A stretch of 64,000 nt of DNA from Aureimonas pseudogalii (GCF_014196835.1 NZ_JACIEK010000013.1:55206-119205); one strand, 5' to 3'. Numbered from the stretch's first letter, positions 50,834-62,380 are shown. The notes: generated by a model from the letters alone, not told the origin. Translations and numbers: made by a program.

Positions 50834-51679
50834 ATGACCTCGGCCATTCTGCCCCAAGCCGCCGGCCCGCGGCTGCAACCCTCGCGCCGCGCGCTCGCGC
50901 AGATCCGCATACGTGCCGTGCGGGCGCCCGCGGAAGCCGGGCGCGACATGGCCCGGCGCCCGGTGCGGTTCCTCGTCTCCGCGATCCTCGTGGCCAGCTT
51001 CGTGTTCACCGCGCTCCCCGCGATCGACCTCTCCGTCTCCTCGTGGTTCGCCGGAGCGGACGGCGGCTTCCCGCTCTCGCAGGACCGGGCGCTGCTGGGC
51101 TTACGCGACGCCAACCGCCTGGTGCCGCAGATCCTTCTGCCCCTGCTCGCCGGTCTTCTCGCGGCCGAGGCCTGCCGGCCCGGCGCGATGCGGGGGCTGC
51201 GCCCGCATCAGGCGCTGTACGTGCTGCTCGTCTACGCCTTGGGGAGCGGGGCGATCGTGCAGGGGCTGAAGGCGCTGGTCGGGCGCGCGCGGCCGAAGGA
51301 CGTTCTGGCGTTCGGCGGCGACAGCCTCTTTACCGCGCCGTGGCAGATCGCCGGCGAATGCATGCGAAACTGTTCGTTTCCCTCCGGCGAGGCGGGGTCG
51401 GGCATGGCGCTGCTGGCGCTGGCCATGCTGCTGCCGCCGGCCCGGCGACGCGCAGGCGTCGCGCTGCTCGCCGTTCCTGCGATCGCCGTCTCGCTCAACC
51501 GCGTCGCCTTCGGCTCGCACTTCCTCTCCGACGTGGTGATGTCGTGGCTGCTCGTCGGGCTGGTGCTGGCAAGCCTCCATCGCGTGGCGGAGCACCACGG
51601 CGCGGCGTTCGACCAGGCGTTTGCGGACGGCGCGCGGGTGCTGCGCGCGTGGCTCTCGCGGCGCAGAATTCGGGCCTGA
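50834..51679 (+). CDS. PAP2 family membrane phosphatase
   Basis: A 281-residue protein from ATG 50834 with about six helices. Motif 1 is KALVGRARP (Kx6RP) and motif 3 is [12 protein letters not shown] (Rx5Hx3D). Motif 2, normally PSGH, reads [11 protein letters not shown], with Glu in place of the proton-donating His. It may be a specialised lipid or lipid A phosphatase, or have altered activity. It is divergent from the LysE gene and precedes argG by 80 bases. Confidence 0.88.
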   Translation: MTSAILPQAAGPRLQPSRRALAQIRIRAVRAPAEAGRDMARRPVRFLVSAILVASFVFTALPAIDLSVSSWFAGADGGFPLSQDRALLGLRDANRLVPQILLPLLAGLLAAEACRPGAMRGLRPHQALYVLLVYALGSGAIVQGLKALVGRARPKDVLAFGGDSLFTAPWQIAGECMRNCSFPSGEAGSGMALLALAMLLPPARRRAGVALLAVPAIAVSLNRVAFGSHFLSDVVMSWLLVGLVLASLHRVAEHHGAAFDQAFADGARVLRAWLSRRRIRA

Positions 51680-51759
51680 TCGGCGCGCACGGGGTTTTCG
51701 CGGCGCCGTCCCATGCTGTAGAGCGGAACAGATCTCCTCCAGCCTCGGATCCTCGCAGC

Positions 51760-52980
<1,221 letters not shown>

Positions 52981-53053
52981 TCGAAGCGCATCGGTTGACG
53001 GCGGGGCGCGGGCCTCCAGTTGCGGGGGCAACCCGACCTTGGAGCCCCGCACC

Positions 53054-53935
53054 ATGCCCCCTCGCCCGATGCACGCCCACGGCCGCTACGATTATTCGGC
53101 GCTGCCGGACCGGCTGGTCTTCGATTGGCCGGGCGGCCACCGGCTCGCGGTCTACGTGGCGCTCAACGTCGAGACCTTCCGCTTCGGCAGCGGCGAGGGC
53201 GCGGCGCTGGCGCCCAAACCCGCCGGGCTCGACGTGCTCAACCACGGCTGGCGCGACTGGGGCAACCGCGTCGGCGTCTGGCGCCTGCGCGATCTCGCCG
53301 ACGAGCTCTCGCTGCCGCTGGCGGTGCTCCTGAACTCCGACGTCTACGAGGACTGCCCGGGCCTTGCCGAGGCGTTTCGCGCCCGCGGCGACGAGATCGT
53401 CGGCCATGGCCGCACCAACGCCGAGCGGCAGGGCGATCTCGACGAGGCGGGCGAGCGGGCGCTGATCCGCGAGGCGAGCGAGGCCTATCGCCGGCACGAG
53501 GGGCGGCTGCCCGGCGGCTGGCTCGGGCCCTGGATCTCGGAGAGCCCCACGACGCCCGACCTTCTGGAGGAGGAGGGCTACCGCTACCTTCTCGACTGGT
53601 GCCACGACGACCAGCCGGTGGCGATGCGCACCCGCTCCGGGTCGGGCATCCTGTCGATTCCCTACAGCCACGAGATCAACGACATCCCGACCGTCACGAC
53701 GCGGCTCGCGAGCGCCGAGGCGTTCGCCGACATGATCGTCGCCGAGTTCGACGAGCGGCTCGCGGCGTCGGTGAAGGCGCCGAGCGTGATGAGCGTCGCA
53801 CTGCATCCCTACATCGTCGGCCAGCCCCACCGGCTGCGAGCGCTGCGCCGGGCGCTGTGGCACATCACGGAGCACCGCGACCGGATCTGGCTGACGCGGC
53901 CGGGAGAGATCGCACAGGCCTTCGCCGCCCTGTGA
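53054..53935 (+). CDS. Polysaccharide deacetylase family protein (PuuE/allantoinase-like)
   Basis: A 293-residue NodB-fold protein; ATG 53054 is chosen but TTG 53039 with GGGGG upstream is also possible. The motif DEIVGHGRTNAERQGDL corresponds to the HxxxH-type second motif of the PuuE branch, and the C-terminal VMSVALHPYIVGQPHRL supplies the last histidine. The first motif reads YVALNVETFRFG in place of the usual TFDDG, as in PuuE-like proteins. It may act on a small amide rather than chitin. Confidence 0.87.
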   Translation: MPPRPMHAHGRYDYSALPDRLVFDWPGGHRLAVYVALNVETFRFGSGEGAALAPKPAGLDVLNHGWRDWGNRVGVWRLRDLADELSLPLAVLLNSDVYEDCPGLAEAFRARGDEIVGHGRTNAERQGDLDEAGERALIREASEAYRRHEGRLPGGWLGPWISESPTTPDLLEEEGYRYLLDWCHDDQPVAMRTRSGSGILSIPYSHEINDIPTVTTRLASAEAFADMIVAEFDERLAASVKAPSVMSVALHPYIVGQPHRLRALRRALWHITEHRDRIWLTRPGEIAQAFAAL

Positions 53936-54023
53936 CTCGGGCGAGGCCGCATGCTGGAGCGGTCCGCCCTACACATCGAGGGCCGGCGTTCCCATTTGAA
54001 GGGAAAGACAGGATGGTTTCCTT

Positions 54024-55040
54024 ATGATCCCCTATTCCGTGCTGGACCTCTCCCCCATTCCCGAAGGCGGCACCGCGGCGGACGCGCTCGCCAACACCGT
54101 GGCGCTGGCGCAGGCGGCCGAGCGGGCCGGCTACAACCGCTTCTGGCTCGCCGAACACCACAACATGACGGGCATCGCGAGCGCCGCCACGTCGATCGTC
54201 ATCGGACAGGTCGCCACCCACACGCGCACGATCCGTGTCGGCTCCGGCGGCATCATGCTGCCGAACCATGCCCCACTGGTGATCGCCGAGCAGTTCGGCA
54301 CGTTGGCGACGCTGTTTCCGGGGCGCATCGACCTCGGTCTCGGGCGCGCGCCCGGCTCCGACATGATGACGGCGCGCGCTCTTCGCCGCTCGCTCGACAA
54401 TTCCGACAACTTCCCGTCCGACGTGATGGAACTCCTCGCCTATTTTGCCGACGCCGCGCCCGGCCAGCGGCTGCGCGCCGTGCCCGGCGAGGGAACGCAC
54501 GTGCCCGTCTGGATCCTCGGCTCCAGCCTCTACGGCGCGCAGCTCGCGGCCCATTTCGGCCTGCCCTACGCCTTTGCCTCGCATTTCGCGCCGGCGGCCC
54601 TCGACGACGCGGTGGAGGTCTACCGCACCACCTTCCGCCCCTCCGAATATCTCGCCGAGCCCTACTTCATGCTGGCGGCCAACGTCTTCGCCGCCGAGAC
54701 CGACGAGGCGGCGCGACGGCTCCAGTCGTCGATGCAGCAGGCCTTCGCGCGGCTGCGCTCGGGTCATCCCGGCCCATTGCCGCGCCCCGTCGACGACATC
54801 GACGCGGTGCTGAATGCGGGCGAGCGCGCAATGGTGGACGAGGCGATGCGGGTCTCCGCCGTCGGCTCTCCCGCACGCGTCGAAGCCGATCTTTCACGCC
54901 TGATCGAGCGCTACCGGCCGGACGAGATGATCCTCACGGGACAGATCCACGATCCCGCCGCGCGCATCGCGTCCTTCGAGATCGCGGCGCGGGCGATGGA
55001 TCGCCTGGCAAACGGGCGCGAGGCGATCGCGGCCGAGTAG
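54024..55040 (+). CDS. LLM-class flavin-dependent oxidoreductase
   Basis: A 338-residue luciferase-like TIM-barrel enzyme. The start [20 protein letters not shown], then [40 protein letters not shown] and [16 protein letters not shown] are the single-component MsnO8/alkanal-monooxygenase-like pattern. It uses reduced FMN supplied by a partner. The substrate is unknown. It is convergent with the MarR gene, 13 bases apart. Confidence 0.93.
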   Translation: MIPYSVLDLSPIPEGGTAADALANTVALAQAAERAGYNRFWLAEHHNMTGIASAATSIVIGQVATHTRTIRVGSGGIMLPNHAPLVIAEQFGTLATLFPGRIDLGLGRAPGSDMMTARALRRSLDNSDNFPSDVMELLAYFADAAPGQRLRAVPGEGTHVPVWILGSSLYGAQLAAHFGLPYAFASHFAPAALDDAVEVYRTTFRPSEYLAEPYFMLAANVFAAETDEAARRLQSSMQQAFARLRSGHPGPLPRPVDDIDAVLNAGERAMVDEAMRVSAVGSPARVEADLSRLIERYRPDEMILTGQIHDPAARIASFEIAARAMDRLANGREAIAAE

Positions 55041-55053
55041 CGTCAGGTCGGTC

Positions 55054-55563
55054 TCAGCCGACGACCCGCTCGCGCGGGGTGTCGGCGGGCGGCGAGAGGA
55101 GATCGATCGGCGCGATGATGTCGGCGTCGTTGGTCAAGTTGGAGCGCAACCGGGCCAGCACGCCCGCCATCGCCACCATCTCCGGCTTCGTCACGCCGCG
55201 GGTGGCATGACGGTAGATCTGGTCGAAGAGCGGCGCGAGGCTGTTCATGATGTCGAAGGCCGCGTCGGTGGGCTCGATCAGCTTGGCCCGGCGGTCGCTG
55301 GAGTCCACCGTGCGCCGGATCAGGCCACGCCCTTCCAGACGGTCGAGATAGGCCGACAGCGTCATCGGCTCGACGCCCATGCGCTCGGCCAGCGCCGCCT
55401 GGCGCGACCCGCGGAAGCGGATGACGTTGCCGAGCGCGCGGATCTCGCCGGGCGTGAGGCCGAGGCCGTTTTCCGCCACCGTGCGCTCGAAATACTGCCG
55501 CCAAAGGCGCGACGTATCGGTGAGGAGGAAACCGAACGTATTACCCGAAGTGAGTTCTGACAC
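55054..55563 (-). CDS. MarR-family transcriptional regulator
   Basis: A 169-residue winged-helix regulator starting at GTG 55563. The DNA-binding region is GSRQAALAERMGVEPMTLSA and YLDRLEGRGLIRRTVDSSDR, followed by the wing RRAKLIEPT. It is divergent from the M3 peptidase; the 177 bases between contain palindromes that may be its operators. The likely targets are itself, the peptidase or the oxidoreductase. The effector is unknown. Confidence 0.92.
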   Translation of the reverse strand: MSELTSGNTFGFLLTDTSRLWRQYFERTVAENGLGLTPGEIRALGNVIRFRGSRQAALAERMGVEPMTLSAYLDRLEGRGLIRRTVDSSDRRAKLIEPTDAAFDIMNSLAPLFDQIYRHATRGVTKPEMVAMAGVLARLRSNLTNDADIIAPIDLLSPPADTPRERVVG

Positions 55564-55663
55564 GTCTGTTCCCGCCTATAGACCGCTCGCAGCGGATCCG
55601 ACCTCGATATTGACGCGCGAAAAAAATCCGACCGTTCGGACGGGACTAGCGTATCACGGGACG

Positions 55664-55683
55664 AGGGGAAAGTCCTTTCCCCT
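55664..55683. promoter_or_regulatory. 20-base palindrome between marR and the M3 peptidase gene
   Basis: aggggaaag and ctttcccct are perfect inverted copies with two bases between. Nearby are a TGATACA direct repeat (about 55698-55704 and 55721-55727) and tccga ccgt tcgga at 55626-55639. In a divergent MarR promoter region such palindromes are good operator candidates. Confidence 0.45.
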
Positions 55684-55740
55684 ACAGTAGCGTGATCATG
55701 ATACAAGTGTGGCGCAATCTTGATACATAGCGACGACCCG

Positions 55741-57801
55741 ATGGAACAACTCATGCTGGAAAACCACATCGCCGCCTTCGATCGGCGCTTCGCTTTCGCC
55801 TCGGCGACGGCCCTGCCGGAGATCGTCGCGATCGGGCCCGCCGACTTCGCGGACGCCTTCGACCGCGCGATGGCAGAGGAGCTCGCCGAGGTCGAGGCCA
55901 TCGCGAACGCGCCGGGCGAGCCCGGCTTCGACGACACGATCCTGGCGCTCGAGCGCTCGGGGCGGACGCTCTCGCGCGTCGCCTCCCTCTTCTACGCGCT
56001 TGCCGGCGCCGAGACGAGCGACGCGCTGCAGGCGGTGGAGCGCGAGGTCTCGCCGAAGCTCTCGCGCCACGGCTCGGCGATCTCGCTCAACCCGGCGCTG
56101 TTCGCCCGCATCGACGCGCTGCACGAGCGCCGCGCGGCGCTGGCGCTGACGCCGGAGCAATTGCGGCTGCTGGAGCGCGTGCATGGAGGCTTCCTGCGCT
56201 CCGGCGCCCGGCTCCAAGGCCCCCATCGCGAGCGCTTCGCCGACCTCAACGCGCGCCTCGCCGAACTCGGCACGCGCTTCTCGCAGAACGTCCTCGCCGA
56301 CGAGCGCGCCTATGCGCGCCCCGTGGCGAGGGCCGATCTCGCGGGCCTGCCCGCGTTCCTCGTCTCGGCGATGGCGGACGCGGCCTCGGAGCGCGGACTC
56401 GAAGACCATGCGGTGACGCTGTCGCGCTCGGTCATCGTGCCCTTCCTGCAGTTCTGCCCCGACAAGGCGCTGCGCGCGGAGGTCTTCACGGCCTGGTCGC
56501 GGCGGGGCGAGAACGAGGGGCCGACCGACAACCGGCCGGTGCTTGCGGAAATCCTGCGGCTGCGGGCCGAGAAGGCTCGGCTTCTCGGCTTCGTAAGCTT
56601 TGCCGACTACAAGCTCGACGACACGATGGCCAAGACGCCGGATGCGGTGGAGACACTGCTGCGCGGCGTTTGGGAGAAGGCGCGCGAGCGGGCCGAGGCC
56701 GACGCCGGCGTGCTCGCCCGGCTCGCGGCGGAAGCGGGCGACGACGCTCCGCTCGGGCCCGCCGACTGGCGCTACTACGCCGAGAAGCGGCGGCGCGCCG
56801 AGTTCGCGATCGACGAGAGCGCGCTGAAATCCTACTTCCAGCTCGACCGGATGATCGAGGCGGCCTTCGACGTCGCGACGCGCCTCTTCGGCCTGCGCTT
56901 CCGCGCGCTGCCCGAAGCCGTCGCCTGGCACCCGGACGCGCGCGTCTGGCAGGTGCTTGACGCCGACGGCGCGCCGCGCGGCCTCTTCGTCGGTGATTAC
57001 TTCGCCCGCTCCTCGAAGCGCTCGGGCGCCTGGATGAGCGCGCTGCGCTCGCAGCACAAGCTCGACGGCGGCCAGCGGCCGGTGATCTACAACGTCTGCA
57101 ACTTTGCCAAGCCCGCCGCGGGCGAGCCGGCGCTCCTCTCGGTGGACGACGCCAAGACGCTGTTCCACGAGTTCGGCCATGCGCTGCACGGCCTCCTCTC
57201 GAACGTCACCTATCCTTCGCTCGCCGGCACGGCCGTCGCGCGCGACTTCGTGGAGCTGCCCTCGCAGCTCTTCGAGCACTGGCTCACCGTTCCCGCCATC
57301 CTCAAGGCGCACGCGCTTCATGCCGAGACGGGCGAGCCGCTGCCGCAGGCCGAGGTCGCCAAGCTGAAGGCGGCCGCGACCTTCGACGCAGGGTTCGCCA
57401 CGGTGGAGTTCACCTCCTCGGCGCTGGTCGACATCGTGCTGCACCGCCAGGGCGAGGCGCCCGCGGACCCGGCAGCGCGCGAGGCCGAGATCCTCGCCAG
57501 CCTCGGCATGCCCGCCGCCATCACGATGCGGCACCGCTCGCCTCACTTCGCCCATATCTTCTCGGGCGACGGCTATTCGGCGGGCTACTATTCCTACATG
57601 TGGTCGGAGGTGCTCGACGCCGACGCCTTCGAAGCCTTCGAGGAGACGGGCGACGCCTTCGACCCCGCCACCGCCCGACGGCTGCGCGAGAACGTCTATG
57701 CCGCCGGCAATTCCGCCGACCCGGCCGGGCTCTACGCGGCCTTCCGCGGCCGGGCGCCGGACCCGCAGGCGATGATGCGCAAGCGCGGCTTCGCGGCCTG
57801 A
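55741..57801 (+). CDS. M3 family metallopeptidase (oligopeptidase A/Dcp type)
   Basis: A 686-residue cytoplasmic peptidase; I chose ATG 55741, with TTG 55720 as an alternative. The zinc motif is TLFHEFGHALHGLLS (HEFGH, about residue 477) and the third ligand lies in the following RDFVELPSQLFEHW. The C-terminal SGDGYSAGYYSYMWSEVLDA is typical of Dcp/OpdA. It degrades short peptides. It is divergent from marR and may be under its control. Confidence 0.95.
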   Translation: MEQLMLENHIAAFDRRFAFASATALPEIVAIGPADFADAFDRAMAEELAEVEAIANAPGEPGFDDTILALERSGRTLSRVASLFYALAGAETSDALQAVEREVSPKLSRHGSAISLNPALFARIDALHERRAALALTPEQLRLLERVHGGFLRSGARLQGPHRERFADLNARLAELGTRFSQNVLADERAYARPVARADLAGLPAFLVSAMADAASERGLEDHAVTLSRSVIVPFLQFCPDKALRAEVFTAWSRRGENEGPTDNRPVLAEILRLRAEKARLLGFVSFADYKLDDTMAKTPDAVETLLRGVWEKARERAEADAGVLARLAAEAGDDAPLGPADWRYYAEKRRRAEFAIDESALKSYFQLDRMIEAAFDVATRLFGLRFRALPEAVAWHPDARVWQVLDADGAPRGLFVGDYFARSSKRSGAWMSALRSQHKLDGGQRPVIYNVCNFAKPAAGEPALLSVDDAKTLFHEFGHALHGLLSNVTYPSLAGTAVARDFVELPSQLFEHWLTVPAILKAHALHAETGEPLPQAEVAKLKAAATFDAGFATVEFTSSALVDIVLHRQGEAPADPAAREAEILASLGMPAAITMRHRSPHFAHIFSGDGYSAGYYSYMWSEVLDADAFEAFEETGDAFDPATARRLRENVYAAGNSADPAGLYAAFRGRAPDPQAMMRKRGFAA

Positions 57802-57879
57802 GCGGGCAAGGTCGGCCGAGACGCCTTTCGCTTTTGCGAAAAATCCGCTAAGGAGCGGCCCAATGACGCGACGTCCCTG

Positions 57880-57908
57880 GGCCGTTTCCTTCGGAAACGT
57901 GCCTTTTT
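57880..57908 (+). terminator. Terminator-like hairpin in the typA leader
   Basis: ggccgtttcc pairs with ggaaacg and gcc (one bulged T at 57900) around ttc, and five T follow directly (57904-57908). It lies 30 bases before the typA ATG and 80 after the M3 peptidase stop, so it could end the peptidase transcript or attenuate typA. Confidence 0.6.
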
Positions 57909-57938
57909 ACGCGTTCCAACTCCTTCCGGTGGCCCCCA

Positions 57939-59768
57939 ATGAAGCTTCGCAACATCGCGATCATCGCGCACGTCGACCATGGCAAGACGACGCTGGTCGA
58001 CAAGCTCCTCGCCCAGTCGGGCTCGTTCCGCGAGAACCAGCGCCAGGAAGAGCGCGCGATGGACTCCAACGACCTCGAGAAGGAACGCGGCATCACGATC
58101 CTCGCCAAGGCCACCTCGGTCGAGTGGAAGGGCGTGCGCGTCAACATCGTCGACACCCCCGGCCACGCCGACTTCGGCGGCGAGGTGGAGCGCATCCTCA
58201 ACATGGTGGACGGCGCGGTGATCCTCGTCGACGCCTCCGAGGGGCCGATGCCGCAGACCAAGTTCGTGCTCGGCAAGGCGCTGAAGGTCGGCCTGAAGCC
58301 CATCGTCGCGATCAACAAGATCGACCGCCCCGACGAGCGTCACGAGGAAGTGCTGAACGAGATCTTCGATCTCTTCGCCAATCTCGACGCCACCGACGAG
58401 CAGCTCGACTTCCCCGTGCTCTACGGGTCGGGCCGCGGCGGCTGGATGGCCACCACGCCGGACGGCTCGCGCGAGGACGGCCTCGAGCCGCTCTTCGACC
58501 TCATCCTCAAGCACGTTCCCGAACCCGACACCGCCGGCAAGGACGAGCCCTTCAAGATGATCGGCACGATCCTCGAGGCCAACCCCTTCCTCGGCCGCCT
58601 CATCACCGGACGCATCCAGTCCGGCTCGATCAAGCCGAACCAGGCCGTGAAGGTGCTGCACGGCGACGGCACGATCCTCGAGACCGGCCGCATCTCCAAG
58701 ATCCTCGCCTTCCGCGGCCTCGAGCGCACCCCGCTCGAATACGCCGAGGCCGGCGACATCGTCGCCATCGCGGGCCTTCAGAAGGGCACGGTCGCCGACA
58801 CGTTCTGCGACCCTGCCGTCTCCGAGCCGCTCGTCGCCCAGCCGATCGACCCGCCGACCGTCACCATGTCCTTCATCGTCAACGATTCGCCGCTTGCCGG
58901 CACCGAGGGCGACAAGGTGACCAGCCGTGTCATCCGCGACCGCCTGTTCAAGGAGGCCGAAGGCAACGTCGCGCTGAAGATCGAGGAGTCGGAAGACAAG
59001 GATTCCTTCTACGTCTCCGGTCGCGGCGAGCTGCAGCTCGCCGTGCTCATCGAGACCATGCGCCGCGAGGGCTTCGAGATCGGCGTCTCGCGCCCGCGTG
59101 TCGTCATGCAGAAGGACGAGGCCACCGGCGAGACGCTGGAGCCGATCGAAGAGGTCGTGATCGACGTCGACGAGGAGCATTCGGGCGTCGTCGTTCAGAA
59201 GATGAGCGAGCGCAAGGCCGAGATGATCGAGCTGCGCCCCTCCGGCGGCGGTCGCCAGCGCCTCGTCTTCCACGCGCCGACCCGCGGTCTCATCGGCTAC
59301 CAGTCGGAACTCCTCACCGACACGCGCGGCACGGCGATCATGAACCGCCTGTTCCACTCCTACCAGCCCTACAAGGGCCAGCTCGCGGGCCGCAACAACG
59401 GCGTGCTGATCTCGTCCGAGGACGGTGAGTCGGTGGCCTACGCCATGTTCAACCTGGAAGACCGCGGCCCGATGGTGATCGACCCCGGCGTCAAGGTCTA
59501 CCAGGGCATGATCATCGGCATCCACACGCGCGACAACGATCTCGAAGTGAACGTCCTCAAGGGCAAGAAGCTCACCAACATGCGCGCCTCCGGCAAGGAC
59601 GAGGCCGTCAAGCTGACGCCGCCGATCCGCATGACGCTCGACCGCGCGCTCTCCTGGATCCAGGACGACGAGCTCGTCGAGGTGACGCCGAAGACCATCC
59701 GCCTGCGCAAGCTCTATCTCGATTCCAACGAGCGCAAGCGCTTCGAGAAGAGCCGCAAGGTCGCCTGA
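57939..59768 (+). CDS. typA: Ribosome-associated translational GTPase TypA/BipA
   Basis: A 609-residue EF-G-like GTPase that helps 50S assembly and stress adaptation. G1 is [17 protein letters not shown]2 [13 protein letters not shown]3 [14 protein letters not shown] and G4 INKIDRP. Domain II and the C-terminal BipA-specific domain ([20 protein letters not shown]) follow. The ribosome-binding site is weak (GGTGG) and a terminator-like hairpin precedes it. A strong terminator follows at 59804-59832. Confidence 0.98.
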   Translation: MKLRNIAIIAHVDHGKTTLVDKLLAQSGSFRENQRQEERAMDSNDLEKERGITILAKATSVEWKGVRVNIVDTPGHADFGGEVERILNMVDGAVILVDASEGPMPQTKFVLGKALKVGLKPIVAINKIDRPDERHEEVLNEIFDLFANLDATDEQLDFPVLYGSGRGGWMATTPDGSREDGLEPLFDLILKHVPEPDTAGKDEPFKMIGTILEANPFLGRLITGRIQSGSIKPNQAVKVLHGDGTILETGRISKILAFRGLERTPLEYAEAGDIVAIAGLQKGTVADTFCDPAVSEPLVAQPIDPPTVTMSFIVNDSPLAGTEGDKVTSRVIRDRLFKEAEGNVALKIEESEDKDSFYVSGRGELQLAVLIETMRREGFEIGVSRPRVVMQKDEATGETLEPIEEVVIDVDEEHSGVVVQKMSERKAEMIELRPSGGGRQRLVFHAPTRGLIGYQSELLTDTRGTAIMNRLFHSYQPYKGQLAGRNNGVLISSEDGESVAYAMFNLEDRGPMVIDPGVKVYQGMIIGIHTRDNDLEVNVLKGKKLTNMRASGKDEAVKLTPPIRMTLDRALSWIQDDELVEVTPKTIRLRKLYLDSNERKRFEKSRKVA

Positions 59769-59803
59769 TCGCGGCCGTTCCGCGACGGCACGGGCATTGG
59801 AGA

Positions 59804-59832
59804 GGGCGGGCGCTTCGGGGCCCGCCCTTTTT
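59804..59832 (+). terminator. Rho-independent terminator of typA
   Basis: gggcggg (59804-59810) pairs with cccgccc (59821-59827), with the inner C/G pairs extending the stem, and five T follow. Confidence 0.85.
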
Positions 59833-59941
59833 CGTGTCCGCGCCCCCGCTTGGCATCGGGCCGGTGCCTTCCCACCTCTCGCCAATGCGCAAGACGGCTG
59901 GCGGGCGGCAATTTCGGCGCGCCTGAACGGGAGAGACGAGA

Positions 59942-60322
59942 ATGGGACTTCTATCGGGACTGCTCGGCCTTGCGAGCGACGTCGACACCGGCGCGCTCGC
60001 CCGCGAGTTGGAGCCGATCCTCCTGCCCGACGAGACCATCGAGGTCGCCTTCCAGGTGCTGCGCGACCAGATGGTCTTCACCGACCGCCGGGTGGTCCTC
60101 ATCGACAAGCAGGGCATGACCGGACGCAAACGCGCCTACCATTCGATCCCCTACCGCGCGATCACGATGTTCTCGGTCGAGACCGCCGGCTCGTTCGACA
60201 CCGATGCCGAACTGCGGATCTGGGTCGCCGGCCAGACCCAGCCCTTCCTGCAGAACCTCTCGCGCGGCACCAACCTCGCGGGCATCCAGAAGGCGCTCGC
60301 GAGCGGCGTCCTGCGACGCTAG
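59942..60322 (+). CDS. Bacterial PH domain protein (PF08000 type)
   Basis: A 126-residue soluble protein starting MGLLSGLLGLASDVDTGALA. The PH-like core is VAFQVLRDQMVFTDRRVVLI followed by DKQGMTGRKRAYHSIPYRAI and TMFSVETAG, matching the bPH_1 (YvbH-like) family. The function is unknown; the domain probably mediates protein contact rather than lipid binding. GGGAGAGACGAG precedes the ATG. Confidence 0.9.
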   Translation: MGLLSGLLGLASDVDTGALARELEPILLPDETIEVAFQVLRDQMVFTDRRVVLIDKQGMTGRKRAYHSIPYRAITMFSVETAGSFDTDAELRIWVAGQTQPFLQNLSRGTNLAGIQKALASGVLRR

Positions 60323-60499
60323 GGCATCGCGGCGGGCGGGCGCGCCGATGTGAACCATCCCCGTGGAAAGGCGCGGGCGTGCGTTGTGCCGCACGCCCGA
60401 TCTCGCTAATGCGACGTGATGATCGATCTTCTCACCTTCTTCGCGCCACATTTTGTTCGCAGCCGCGGATCGAATGAGCGCGGTCAGGGTTAACGCTTC

Positions 60500-61006
60500 A
60501 TGAAGACGATCGCCGCCGAGATCCGCCTCGCCGAGACCCGTGATGCCGCCGCGCTCGCGCCGGTGCATGCGGCCTCTTGGCAGGCGGCCTATGGGGGGCT
60601 CATTCCGCATCGTTCGCTCTCGCGAATGCTGGAACGGCGCGGCGCGCCCTGGTGGCGGCAGGCCATCGTCAACCGCGCCACCATCCTCGTCGTCGAATAT
60701 GGCGGCGAGATCGTCGGCTACGCCACGATCGGCCGCAACCGGACACACGCCCTGACTGTCGAAGGCGAGATCTACGAGATCTACCTGCGGCCCGAGTTCC
60801 AGGGCATAGGCTTCGGGCGTCGGCTCTTCGACAGCGCCCGGACGCTTCTGCGGGCGCGCGGCCTCAAGGGTCTCGCCGTCTGGGCGCTGGAAGACAACGA
60901 CAACGCGCTGCGCTTCTACGAGGCCTGCGGTGGCGTCGACATCGCCACGGGCTCGGAAAACTTCGAAGGCCGGATTCTGCGCAAGGTGGCCTTCACCTTC
61001 TCCTGA
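60500..61006 (+). CDS. GNAT family N-acetyltransferase
   Basis: A 168-residue protein starting [20 protein letters not shown]. The acetyl-CoA motif is [20 protein letters not shown] and the following [20 protein letters not shown] is typical of the RimI-like branch of GNAT. It stands alone between the PH-domain gene and ppa. The substrate is unknown. Confidence 0.93.
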   Translation: MKTIAAEIRLAETRDAAALAPVHAASWQAAYGGLIPHRSLSRMLERRGAPWWRQAIVNRATILVVEYGGEIVGYATIGRNRTHALTVEGEIYEIYLRPEFQGIGFGRRLFDSARTLLRARGLKGLAVWALEDNDNALRFYEACGGVDIATGSENFEGRILRKVAFTFS

Positions 61007-61125
61007 GGAGCGCCGAAGCGCACTCTGCCGCCCGGACGGTGTCGACGTCCACGCAGCGGACTCGTCCCGCATTGCCTCACCTTCGCCGAACGGCTAGGAA
61101 CGCGAGACGGACATCGGAGAACTCC

Positions 61126-61701
61126 ATGCGCATCGACGCCATCGCCCGGGGCAAGAACCCGCCGGAAGACATCAACGTCATCATCGAAGTGCCGGTCGGC
61201 GGTCACCCGATCAAGTACGAGATGGACAAGGAGGCCGGCGCGCTCTTCGTCGACCGCTTCCTCTACACGCCGATGACCTATCCCGGCAATTACGGCTTCG
61301 TGCCGCACACGCTCTCGGACGACGGCGACCCGATCGACGTGCTGGTGTGCTCGACGCGTCCGCTGTTTCCCGGTTGCGTCATCAACTGCCGCCCGATCGG
61401 CGTCCTCATGATGGAGGACAACAAGGGTCTGGACGAGAAGGTGATCGCGGTCCCCTCGCCCGAGCTGACGCAGCGCTACACCAACGTGCACGAGCACACC
61501 GATCTGCCGGACATCACGCTCAAGCAGATCGAGCATTTCTTCGAGCACTACAAGGATCTGGAGCCCGGCAAGTGGGTGAAGATCGGCGGCTGGCACGGCT
61601 CGGCCAAGGCCAAGGACCTGATCCGCGAGGCCGTGGTGCGCTTCGACAACGCCAAGGAGTCGGAGAAGAACCCGACGCCGGTGGGTCAGGAAAACGCCTG
61701 A
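61126..61701 (+). CDS. ppa: Inorganic pyrophosphatase
   Basis: A 191-residue cytoplasmic family I pyrophosphatase. The signature DGDPIDVLV holds the metal-binding aspartates. Other markers are [20 protein letters not shown] and [20 protein letters not shown]. It starts at ATG 61126 with CGGAGAACTCC before it. It draws biosynthetic reactions forward by removing PPi. Confidence 0.98.
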   Translation: MRIDAIARGKNPPEDINVIIEVPVGGHPIKYEMDKEAGALFVDRFLYTPMTYPGNYGFVPHTLSDDGDPIDVLVCSTRPLFPGCVINCRPIGVLMMEDNKGLDEKVIAVPSPELTQRYTNVHEHTDLPDITLKQIEHFFEHYKDLEPGKWVKIGGWHGSAKAKDLIREAVVRFDNAKESEKNPTPVGQENA

Positions 61702-61730
61702 GCCGACGTGGCTTCGTTCCAAAGACCTTG

Positions 61731-61762
61731 AACGGGCGGGGATCGGGGGATCCTCGCCCGTT
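61731..61762. terminator. Hairpin between convergent ppa and hypothetical gene
   Basis: aacgggcggggatc (61731-61744) pairs with gatcctcgcccgtt (61749-61762), one G-U pair, loop gggg. It is 29 bases after the ppa stop and 33 before the end of the convergent gene. No T-run on either side. Confidence 0.6.
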
Positions 61763-61795
61763 CGGCGTCGGAGGCATGTTCGCCGAAGACCGGCG

Positions 61796-62380
61796 TCAGG
61801 GCTGCCTTGCCAGCCAGAGCGTTCCCAGCCGGCGCGTCGCGTCGCCGGCACGCCCGACGAGGCCGGGTCGATCGACGCCGCAGCGAAAGCCCGCCGCCTC
61901 CTCGTCGGCGACGCGCGTCGCTGTCGTGCGCGCCGCCGCGCCGGCCTCGCCGTCCACCAGCGCGACCACGCAACCGGGTCGCTCCGGCGTTCCCGGTTTC
62001 AGCACCACGATCCATTGCATCGCCGGGTCGGCCCCCTCCGCGGCAAAGCCATAGCGAAGGAGCGCGGCCACCGGACGCTCGCCGAGAAGCCGCCAGTCGA
62101 GCGTGCGCGACAAGCGTGCGGCTTTCGGCAAAGGTGACGGAAAACCCGCGGGCGCCCCGAGGGCGACACGGCGATCATCCTCCGATCCCGCCAGGAAGAC
62201 GTCGGTACCAACCAGCCCCGAACAGCGCAGCACCGACGCGTCGCCCGGCAGGGGATCGGCGACGCAGAAATGCGGCAGAAGCGGCGACGCCGCGCCCGAA
62301 AGAGCCGCCCCATCGAAGGCTTTCGCCGCCGGGACCGTTGCGCTCAAGACTGAAAACACGACGAAAAGCGAAGCCGACAT
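61796..62380 (-). CDS. Hypothetical secreted protein
   Basis: A 194-residue protein starting MSASLFVVFSVLSATVPAAK, a signal peptide cleaved before FDGAA. The mature part has four cysteines (PHFCVAD, LRCSGL, PGCVVAL, GFRCGVD), which could form two disulfides, and the stretches RTLDWRLLGERPVAALLRYG and MQWIVVLKPG. I do not recognise the family. It is likely periplasmic. Confidence 0.75.
   Translation of the reverse strand: MSASLFVVFSVLSATVPAAKAFDGAALSGAASPLLPHFCVADPLPGDASVLRCSGLVGTDVFLAGSEDDRRVALGAPAGFPSPLPKAARLSRTLDWRLLGERPVAALLRYGFAAEGADPAMQWIVVLKPGTPERPGCVVALVDGEAGAAARTTATRVADEEAAGFRCGVDRPGLVGRAGDATRRLGTLWLARQP

Noticed and set aside
57863..59428. A 521-codon plus-strand frame overlapping typA, with a good ribosome-binding site
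   Set aside because: Its sequence is Arg/Pro-rich and lies wholly on typA in another frame. It is an out-of-frame shadow; only its start region is mentioned as a possible leader signal.
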